From contig JALWRH010000102.1 of the NCBI GenBank assembly GCA_026994195.1, forward strand, positions 1 to 42,497: a DNA stretch of 42,497 nt, given 5' to 3'. The notes under the pieces are model-generated. The model searched no databases and had not been told where the DNA came from. It saw nothing but the letters and a program-made list of their open reading frames with translations. Positions 35,431 to 41,563 of the stretch are shown in pieces; the stretch's first letter is position 1, and every line of letters begins with the position of its first letter. This DNA is from Sedimenticola sp. GTDB lineage: Bacteria > Pseudomonadota > Gammaproteobacteria > Chromatiales > Chromatiaceae. The translations under genes were made by a program, and so were the position numbers.

Positions 35431-37635
35431 TCACTTGTTCAGCAGATTGAAGGCGCGCGTCAGGAACACCGCCATGGCATCTCTCCGCACAGGATCATCC
35501 GGGCAGTAGTTGCTGGCATCGCATCCGGAAGTGATGCCTTCCGTGGCCAGCTGCTCGATCCAGGCAGCGGCCCAGTGATCCTGGGGCACGTCAGCAAACA
35601 TGGTGCCCGTGGCCGGGGGCGGTGAATAGCCGGACCCATGCTCGGAACGCAGCAGGAATACAGCCATCTGATCCCGGTTGACCGTACCGGAAGGACAATA
35701 GTTCCCGCCTCCACAACCCGCAGTGATGCCATCAGCATTCAGGCCCTCGATCCAGGCAGCAGCCCAATGGCTGGCGGGCACATCGGCAAAAACCGTACCC
35801 GTAGCCGCAGGCGGCATGTAGTCACTGCCATGGATGCCGCGTTCCAGGAACACCGCCATGGCATCCCGCCGGACATCATCACCCGGGCAATAGTTGCTGG
35901 CATCACAGCCGGATGTGATGCCGCTGTCCGCCAGCGCCTGTATCCAGGTGTAGGCCCAGTAGCCTAGGGGAACATCCGCAAACAGGGGATCATTGTTCTG
36001 GTTGGTTACGGGAAGGTCCTGGATGGTCCGGGTGTCATAGATAGGGTCACTGGAACTGATGGTGAATTGGATGCTGTAAGCCTGGTCACCATCATCATCG
36101 TTGTCTTCGACACCAGTGATGGTGACGGTCTGGGGGGTATTCCAGGTTCCCGGCGTGAACACCAGAGTAGAAGGAGATACCTGTCCTTCCTGGAGATTGC
36201 TGGAACTTATCTGTATGGTTACGTCCCCCGTGGGTTCATCCTCCAGCACCACGTCGAAAGTGGCGCTGCCGCCGGCCTCTGTGGTCACCAGGCTGCCATT
36301 GGGCGTGATGGCCACGCTGGGGACACGCATGACGAAAGTGGCCATATCCCAGTCCGTGGCGTTTTTCAGCCCGCCCGTGAAGGCGATACGATCCTCCTGA
36401 ATATGCACCCCGACAGCCATGCTTTCGGTGGTTCCGGTAATCAGCTGCTCCCGCAGCAGGGCCCCTGTATCCGCATCCAGGCGCTCCAGGCGGGCGTGCA
36501 TGAGGCCGGTGGTTTCATCCGTGACCCTGCCGACCACGATGAGAGTATCGGTGACCGGATCCCAGACCAGGTCATTGGGAACAGCATCGGCACCAGAGGT
36601 CAGACCGTCATAGGTTCGGGTCCAGAGACGCACCGCGCCGCCGCTGCCGTCACCGCCGGCCGCGTACTTGATAACCACCCACTGATAGTGATGATTGTCG
36701 CCGTTGTCCGTCCCTGTGTTCAGCGCGCCCGCCACATACACATCATTGCTGGCGTCCGTGGTCACCTTGCCCGCCCAATCATACAGGCCATTGCCGTCCA
36801 GGGTGTCGGACCACAGCAGGGTGGAGCCGCTGGCGTCGTACTTGCGTACATGCCAGTCCAGGTTATTCTGGGAAATGCCAATCCGCCCTGTGGCAATCAG
36901 GTTGCCGGCGCTGTCGATGGCCGCGCCAAAGGCCATATCAGCATACAGGTAATCCGATGAATAATCGTAGTACAGGGGAAAACCGCTGGCCACAGTACCC
37001 GAGGCATCATGCAGGTACATGACCCAGTCATGTTCCCCATTATTCCATCCATGAAAGGCATCCCCGGCGCTGAACACATTGCCCGCATCATCCACATCCA
37101 GGGCATAGGCCGCGTTCCAGGCGCTGCTGGAAGAACCCTCCAGCTTATAGTCCCAGTTGATGGTCTGCCCATCCGGGGACAGGCTCATGATCCAGAAGGC
37201 ACTGATGTATTGCGGAGAAGCGGCCCAGCTGCCATCCCACTTGCCCGCCAGCACGACACGGTCGTCCGGATCCACCCGCAAGGCATAAAAACGCTCCCTG
37301 GAGTCACATTTCTGGATGTTGCAGTTGGTTCCCTCCACGTCTCCTGAATCATACTCCTGGCGCCAGAGCTCATTGCCATCCGGGTCATACTTGAGGACCA
37401 GGGCATTGTCATTGTATGGCGTACCGGTCTGGGGCGCATCCACGTTCCCCGCGATCACTACATTTCCCTGGCTGTCGAAGGCTACGCCGTAAGCCAGGTC
37501 ATTCTTGTCATCGCCACCGTTGCTGTCCAGGAGTTGCTGCCAGACATCAATGCCTACGACACCCACACCCTGGGAAAAGGCCAAGGGTGCCGCCGTCAAC
37601 AACCCTGCCAATATCGCCCATTGCTTTCGTTTCAT
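35431..37635 (-). CDS. Secreted beta-propeller / Calx-beta-like protein with three SLH-like repeats
   Basis: A 734-residue secreted protein with a Sec signal peptide (residues 1-21, ending AFS). Residues about 40-430 carry SBBP-like propeller repeats (AYGVAFDSQGNVVIAGN, YALDVDDAGNVFSAGD, AAIDSAGNLIATGR). Residues about 435-540 form a Calx-beta-like sandwich (EAGGSATFDVVLEDEPTGD). Three SLH-like repeats begin at 551, 616 and 680, each with G-C, a YCP and VxR plus MAVFL. They are close relatives of the repeats in the protein at 13708-15000, including the same linker (GSxYxPPxATGT). A GGAG ribosome site sits seven bases before the ATG at 37635. Role unknown; likely a surface or outer-membrane-associated protein. 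Confidence 0.88.
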   Translation of the reverse strand: MKRKQWAILAGLLTAAPLAFSQGVGVVGIDVWQQLLDSNGGDDKNDLAYGVAFDSQGNVVIAGNVDAPQTGTPYNDNALVLKYDPDGNELWRQEYDSGDVEGTNCNIQKCDSRERFYALRVDPDDRVVLAGKWDGSWAASPQYISAFWIMSLSPDGQTINWDYKLEGSSSSAWNAAYALDVDDAGNVFSAGDAFHGWNNGEHDWVMYLHDASGTVASGFPLYYDYSSDYLYADMAFGAAIDSAGNLIATGRIGISQNNLDWHVRKYDASGSTLLWSDTLDGNGLYDWAGKVTTDASNDVYVAGALNTGTDNGDNHHYQWVVIKYAAGGDGSGGAVRLWTRTYDGLTSGADAVPNDLVWDPVTDTLIVVGRVTDETTGLMHARLERLDADTGALLREQLITGTTESMAVGVHIQEDRIAFTGGLKNATDWDMATFVMRVPSVAITPNGSLVTTEAGGSATFDVVLEDEPTGDVTIQISSSNLQEGQVSPSTLVFTPGTWNTPQTVTITGVEDNDDDGDQAYSIQFTISSSDPIYDTRTIQDLPVTNQNNDPLFADVPLGYWAYTWIQALADSGITSGCDASNYCPGDDVRRDAMAVFLERGIHGSDYMPPAATGTVFADVPASHWAAAWIEGLNADGITAGCGGGNYCPSGTVNRDQMAVFLLRSEHGSGYSPPPATGTMFADVPQDHWAAAWIEQLATEGITSGCDASNYCPDDPVRRDAMAVFLTRAFNLLNK

Positions 37636-37755
37636 GATGATTCTCCTCTCATTTTGGGGTTCTTCGTGGGAAATAAACGAAAACCGGAGGAAAAAGAGCT
37701 CATCATTTTTTCTTCCGCTGGGAAAACCAGCGAAAAGGGTGTTACGGAGATCGGT

Positions 37756-38340
37756 TCAAGACAGGTCGTTCACCAGGGACCGAGCCACGGGGGCCGGAAT
37801 AGAAGGCAGTTCCACCGAGAGTTCCGGATGGTCCATACCTGCAGCAATAGGTGCCCCATTCTTTGCCGCATCCACCATTGCCGGACTGAGCTCAAAACGC
37901 AGAAAATGTACGCTGGATGTTTTTTCTTCGGTGCTGCGTTCCAGATCTTCGTTGGCGACAGGATAGACTTTGTCCAGGTCGCCGACCCGCACCCAGGTCT
38001 TTTCTTCGACGCCCACAAGGCGGGCGAGCATGCGCTTACGCTCCTCCACGTCCGGGTACTCGATCATGAAGGTGGCTTTCCAGTTACTGCCGTCTGGAAT
38101 CAAGGGGTTGTAGGCGTCCAGCTCCTCCTGGATGCCCGCCGCGTCGAAGATCTTTTCGATGCGCAGCATTTCCTGAATCTGGTACTGCATGGTCAGGCGA
38201 TCCTCGAAATACAGGGCCGCATGATCGTTCAGGCGCACAAGGCGGTTTTTCTTGTGTTCCATGACCCGTTTGCGGAATTCGGGGCGGGCCTGGTCGTATT
38301 CCTCCAGGCTCATGAGGTCCTGGCGTGTCAGTTTGTTCAT
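37756..38340 (-). CDS. DUF3501 family protein
   Basis: A 194-residue cytosolic protein. It begins MNKLTRQDLMSLEEYDQARP and contains RVMEHKKNRLVRLNDHAALYFEDRLTMQ, followed by WKATFMIEYPDVEERKR and SVHFLRFELSP, the layout of DUF3501 proteins. The family has no established biochemical function. It is downstream of the Fe-S protein (76 bases, holding an inverted REP-like pair) and of rubrerythrin on the same strand. I recall these families being neighbours in other proteobacterial genomes, which hints at a shared role in peroxide or redox stress. Confidence 0.87.
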   Translation of the reverse strand: MNKLTRQDLMSLEEYDQARPEFRKRVMEHKKNRLVRLNDHAALYFEDRLTMQYQIQEMLRIEKIFDAAGIQEELDAYNPLIPDGSNWKATFMIEYPDVEERKRMLARLVGVEEKTWVRVGDLDKVYPVANEDLERSTEEKTSSVHFLRFELSPAMVDAAKNGAPIAAGMDHPELSVELPSIPAPVARSLVNDLS

Positions 38341-38361
38341 TGCTTTACTCCTGCTGAGATT

Positions 38362-38411
38362 GTTGGACTGAGGTCCAACCTACAGACTCGTAGGTTGGGC
38401 TTCAGCCCGAC
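38362..38411. repeat. REP-like palindrome pair (reverse then forward)
   Basis: GTTGGACTGAGGTCCAACCT (from 38362) and GTAGGTTGGGCTTCAGCCCG (from 38390) are oppositely oriented copies of the REP-like unit, separated by about seven bases. The pair sits inside the Fe-S protein/DUF3501 operon gap, so it would be transcribed and could fold into a large hairpin. Confidence 0.7.
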
Positions 38412-38416
38412 AAGAT

Positions 38417-39745
38417 TCAGATACCGTAAGCCTTGCGCAACAAGCGCAGGGGATGCTCGGCCTCCTGACCATTGTCCAGGGCATGGGCGATATGATGCCC
38501 CGCCATGACGCAGTCGCTGGTCAGGTGATCCGGCTGGAACTGTTCCACCTTGCGCGCCACAGGGCGCACCAGTTTCATGGAGATGGCATGGAACTCCTTC
38601 TTCACCGCATAGGTGCCGTCATGGCCGGAACAGCGCTCGATGGCCTGCATTTCGGTGTCCGGCACCAGTTGCAGCAGCTCCCGGGTCTTGTTGCCGATGC
38701 GCTGCACCCGCTGGTGACAGGCCACGTGATAGGACACCTTGCCCAGGGAGTGCTTGAAATCCGTGTTCAGCTTGCCGTGTTTGTGACGCAGCATCAGGTA
38801 TTCGAAGGGATCGTAGACATGATCCCGTACTTTGAGCACGTCTTCATCCTCAGGAAACATCAGGGGCAGTTCCTGCTTGAACATGAGCACGCAGGACGGG
38901 ATGGGCGCCACGATATCCCAACCATTTTCTATCATCGCTGCCAGCGCCGGAATATTGACTTCCTTTGCCTCTGCAACTGCTTCCAGGTCACCCAGTTCCA
39001 GCTTGGGCATGCCGCAGCAGCGTTCTTTCTCCGCGATGGTCACGGGAATACCGTTGTGCTCGAACACGGCCGCCAGATCCTCACCGATATCCGGCTGGTT
39101 GTTGTTGCCATAGCAGGTGGCGAACAGGGCCACCTTACCCGTGGTCGGGCCGGCAGCTTCTCCACGGGCATCGGGCTTGGGCCGGATGCGCTTGCGCAGG
39201 GACTTGCTGGTGTACTTGGGGATCACAGCGTCCTGATCCACGCCCAGGGTCTTTTCCAGCAGCTTGCGGAATCCACCGTTGGCGTTCATGGCGTTCACCA
39301 CGCCGGCGACGATGGGAATGCCTGCCAGCTTTGGCACGGTATCCGTGGCGGACAGAATCTTGTCCCGGGTTCTGGCGCCGTGATTCTTGAAATGCACCGC
39401 CTTGGCCTGGAGCATCAGGTGAGGAAAATCGATGTTCCACTCGTGGGGCGGCACATAGGGGCATTTGGTGAGAAAGCAAAGATCACAGAGATAACAGTGA
39501 TCCACGACTTTCCAGTAATCTTTTTTATCCACGCCATCGACTTCCATGGTGTCGGACTCGTCCACCAGGTCGAACAGCGTAGGAAAGGCATTACAGAGGC
39601 TGACGCAGCGGCGGCAGCCGTGGCAGACGTCGAACACGCGCTCCATTTCCGTGAGCAGTTTTTCCTCGCTATAGAAATCAGGATTCTTCCAGTCCACAGG
39701 GTGCCGGGTGGGCGCCTCCAGACTGCCTTCACGTTTTTCGCTCAT
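38417..39745 (-). CDS. HdrD/GlpC-like (Fe-S)-binding oxidoreductase
   Basis: A 442-residue protein with two N-terminal [4Fe-4S] motifs and C-terminal cysteine-rich (CCG-type) domains, as in GlpC and heterodisulfide reductase subunit D. Cluster cysteines: C41, C44, C47, C51 (CHGCRRCVSLC), then C84, C87, C90 and C95 (CYLCDLCFLTKCP), the last with four rather than three residues between cysteines. The first CCG domain has FATCYGNN and ERCCGMPKL; the second has HVACHQR and ERCSGHDG, where CCG has become CSG. The start at 39745 has GGAGA just upstream; the longer frame lies in repeat DNA. Its electron partner is not known; rubrerythrin upstream is a candidate (inference). Confidence 0.92.
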   Translation of the reverse strand: MSEKREGSLEAPTRHPVDWKNPDFYSEEKLLTEMERVFDVCHGCRRCVSLCNAFPTLFDLVDESDTMEVDGVDKKDYWKVVDHCYLCDLCFLTKCPYVPPHEWNIDFPHLMLQAKAVHFKNHGARTRDKILSATDTVPKLAGIPIVAGVVNAMNANGGFRKLLEKTLGVDQDAVIPKYTSKSLRKRIRPKPDARGEAAGPTTGKVALFATCYGNNNQPDIGEDLAAVFEHNGIPVTIAEKERCCGMPKLELGDLEAVAEAKEVNIPALAAMIENGWDIVAPIPSCVLMFKQELPLMFPEDEDVLKVRDHVYDPFEYLMLRHKHGKLNTDFKHSLGKVSYHVACHQRVQRIGNKTRELLQLVPDTEMQAIERCSGHDGTYAVKKEFHAISMKLVRPVARKVEQFQPDHLTSDCVMAGHHIAHALDNGQEAEHPLRLLRKAYGI

Positions 39746-39773
39746 CTGCTGTCTCCTCGAAATGCTGGATTTT

Positions 39774-39832
39774 GTAGGTTGGACTTCAGTCCAACCAAAG
39801 GCGACCGATTGTCGGGCTGAAGCCCGACCTAC
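39774..39832. repeat. REP-like palindrome pair (forward then reverse)
   Basis: GTAGGTTGGACTTCAGTCCA (from 39774) and its reverse-type partner GTCGGGCTGAAGCCCGACCT (from 39811) form an inverted pair. Each unit is also a small palindrome. It begins the run of hairpins between the Fe-S protein and rubrerythrin. Confidence 0.7.
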
Positions 39833-39841
39833 GCGGAAGGG

Positions 39842-39884
39842 TGTCGCAAAAGGCGACAGCCGCCGCGATGCAGGGATGCATCGC
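39842..39884. repeat. Two hairpins in the rubrerythrin/Fe-S protein gap
   Basis: TGTCGC-aaaag-GCGACA (39842-39858) and GCGATGCA-ggga-TGCATCGC (39865-39884) are perfect hairpins. They lie directly between the REP-like pair and the structured element copy 2. Confidence 0.6.
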
Positions 39885-39981
39885 CATTTTCGATGGCTGT
39901 AAGCCATTGAAAATGGAGGAATCGGAAAATCGCATTTTTCCGATTCCGAGTCGTAAAAGTCCAGGGATGGGCTTTTACGAC
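39885..39981 (+). repeat. Structured intergenic element, copy 2 (three hairpins)
   Basis: Hairpins: CATTTTC plus ATGGCT pairing with AGCCAT plus GAAAATG (39885-39915); GGAATCGGAAAA pairing with TTTTCCGATTCC (39918-39947); GTCGTAAAAG pairing with CTTTTACGAC (39950-39981). The first two match copy 1 at 3805-3860 without gaps across the linker, with paired substitutions that keep the stems. It reads in the plus direction while the surrounding genes are on the minus strand. Confidence 0.65.
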
Positions 39982-40010
39982 ATCAATTTGGGTAAGTCCC
40001 TCCCTGGACT
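39958..40010. repeat. Alternative inverted repeat after rubrerythrin
   Basis: AGTCCAGGGA (39958-39967) pairs perfectly with TCCCTGGACT (40001-40010). This pairing excludes the 39950-39981 hairpin, because the two share bases 39958-39967. On the minus strand the second arm is followed by TTTTACG, so it could act as a weak terminator or a switch between rubrerythrin and the Fe-S protein gene. Confidence 0.5.
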
Positions 40011-40020
40011 TGCAGGACAA

Positions 40021-40440
40021 TCAGCTATCCAGGGCATCCAGGGCCTTCTGGAAACGGTTGGCATGGGAACGCTCGGCCTTGGCCAGGGTCTCGAACCAGT
40101 CGGCGATCTCGTCGAAGCCTTCGTCACGGGCATCTTTGGCCATGCCGGGATACATATCGGTGTACTCGTGAGTTTCACCGGCAATAGCTGCCTTGAGGTT
40201 GTCGGAAGTACCGCCGATGGGAAGGCCGGTAGCAGGATCACCCACTTCCTCCAGGTATTCCAGGTGGCCGTGAGCATGACCGGTCTCACCTTCTGCGGTG
40301 GAGCGGAATACAGCGGCTACGTCGTTGTAGCCTTCCACGTCCGCCTTGGCGGCGAAGTACAGATAACGGCGGTTGGCCTGGGATTCGCCGGCAAAGGCGT
40401 CTTTCAGATGCTGTTCGGTTTTTGAACCTTTAAGTGACAT
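40021..40440 (-). CDS. Rubrerythrin (diiron domain only)
   Basis: Rubrerythrins are diiron peroxidases that reduce hydrogen peroxide. This 139-residue protein has all seven diiron ligands: E19, E52, H55, E89, E92, E123 and H126 (ExxH, ExxE, ExxH patterns in [20 protein letters not shown]). It stops right after the four-helix domain, so it lacks the C-terminal rubredoxin domain of classical rubrerythrin and must take electrons from another protein. AAGGAGAA precedes the ATG at 40440. It lies downstream of oxyR with a candidate OxyR site between, and upstream of an HdrD-like Fe-S protein and a DUF3501 gene. Confidence 0.93.
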   Translation of the reverse strand: MSLKGSKTEQHLKDAFAGESQANRRYLYFAAKADVEGYNDVAAVFRSTAEGETGHAHGHLEYLEEVGDPATGLPIGGTSDNLKAAIAGETHEYTDMYPGMAKDARDEGFDEIADWFETLAKAERSHANRFQKALDALDS

Positions 40441-40544
40441 GTCAGTTCTCCTTTCTTGGTTTATGTTGGAAACAGGAAGACGGTCCCGGAGATCTCAGCG
40501 GGGCGTCTTCATATTCCGGAATGGTCTCGCCATCCTCGAAAGGA

Positions 40545-40550
40545 ACTATA
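40545..40550 (-). promoter_or_regulatory. Candidate -10 box for rubrerythrin
   Basis: TATAGT on the minus strand matches five of six consensus bases and lies about 105 bases before the rubrerythrin start. There is no good -35, as is common at activator-dependent promoters. The candidate OxyR site would be centred near -66 from the resulting start point. Confidence 0.35.
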
Positions 40551-40596
40551 GTTGACGGGGGAAAGATAATTGAAATTGTTTGTTGCAATACCCTTG

Positions 40597-40611
40597 ATAG
40601 GCATTGCCTAT
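40597..40611 (-). promoter_or_regulatory. Candidate OxyR-binding site
   Basis: ATAGGCATTGCCTAT has the ATAG-N7-CTAT spacing of OxyR half-operators and is a perfect inverted repeat around a central T. A partial third half-site (CAAT for CTAT, seven bases further, 40586-40589) continues the pattern on one side; the fourth is absent. It begins immediately after the oxyR stop codon and faces the rubrerythrin gene. Chance occurrence cannot be excluded. Confidence 0.45.
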
Positions 40612-40621
40612 GGGCCTGTTT

Positions 40622-41551
40622 TCAGTCCAGGTGCTTGATGCAGCTCAGCTTGCTGGCATGCACGGCCTGGCGCAGCACGTCGATAGCCTGGGGCCGGGGA
40701 AAACTTTTGCGCCAGGCCAGGGCCACGATGCGACTGGGATCAGCATCCTGGAAGCGTTTGATGCTCACCAGACGCTGTGAGAAACGGTCGGCCCCGGCGG
40801 CGGAACAAGGCAGTATGGTGACGCCCATGCCGCTTGCTACCATGTAGCGTATAGTCTCCAGAGAACTGCCTTCCAGATCGGCGAGCATATCCCCTTCAGC
40901 CAGATTGCGTTTGCGCAGGCAATCCGGGCAGATTTCCAGCACCTGGTCCCGGAAACAGTGGCCGGAACCCAGGAGCAGCACTTTTTCCCGGCTGATGTCC
41001 TCAATACTCAGCTTGTCCCGCTGATTGAGAGGATGGGAACCCGGCACCAGGGCAACGAAATGCTCTTCGTACAGGGGAACCGTGAGAATGCCATGCTCTT
41101 CAAAAGGCAGGGAGATGAGAATGGCGTCCACTTCCCCCTGCTTGAGCTTTTCCGCCAGGACGTGGGTGTAGTTTTCCTCGATGACCAGGGGCATTTGCGG
41201 CGCCCGCTGGGCCAGCTCAGATATGAGATGAGGAAAAAGGTAGGGGCCAATGGTATAGATGGCGCCGATGCGCAGGGGCGCGGCCAGCTGGTCCCGGCCA
41301 TGCTCGACGATCTCCCTGATGACGCCCGCCTCTTCCAGCACCCGCTGGGCCTGGGTCACCACCTGCTCACCCACGGGCGTGACGGTGACCTCGCCCTGGC
41401 GCCGCTCGAAAAGCTCCACACCCAGCTCCCGCTCAAGCTTGCGTACCGCCACGCTCAAAGTGGGTTGGCTGATGAAACAGGCTTCCGCCGCTTTGCCAAA
41501 ATGCCGGGCCCTGGCTACGGCAACGATGTACTTCAGTTCGTTCAGCGTCAT
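40622..41551 (-). CDS. oxyR: Hydrogen peroxide-inducible regulator OxyR
   Basis: OxyR is a LysR-type regulator activated by hydrogen peroxide through a disulfide. The 309-residue protein has the N-terminal helix-turn-helix (residues about 15-45, FGKAAEACFISQPTLSVAV) and a LysR substrate domain. The redox cysteines sit at exactly C199 and C208 (GSGHCFRDQVLEIC), as in E. coli, so peroxide sensing should be intact. A third cysteine, C211, is close by. Its start is only 12 bases after the TRAP permease stop, so it may be read from that operon as well. The rubrerythrin gene follows 181 bases downstream with a possible OxyR site between. Confidence 0.96.
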   Translation of the reverse strand: MTLNELKYIVAVARARHFGKAAEACFISQPTLSVAVRKLERELGVELFERRQGEVTVTPVGEQVVTQAQRVLEEAGVIREIVEHGRDQLAAPLRIGAIYTIGPYLFPHLISELAQRAPQMPLVIEENYTHVLAEKLKQGEVDAILISLPFEEHGILTVPLYEEHFVALVPGSHPLNQRDKLSIEDISREKVLLLGSGHCFRDQVLEICPDCLRKRNLAEGDMLADLEGSSLETIRYMVASGMGVTILPCSAAGADRFSQRLVSIKRFQDADPSRIVALAWRKSFPRPQAIDVLRQAVHASKLSCIKHLD

Positions 41552-41563
41552 GGGCAGAGTGTA

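Noticed and set aside
37716-37732. Hairpin CGCTGG/CCAGCG as terminator of the DUF3501 gene
   Set aside because: On the minus strand it is followed by an A-rich stretch, not a T-run.
39746-39907. Longer start for the HdrD-like protein
   Set aside because: The added codons lie in REP-like palindromes, and a good ribosome site precedes 39745.
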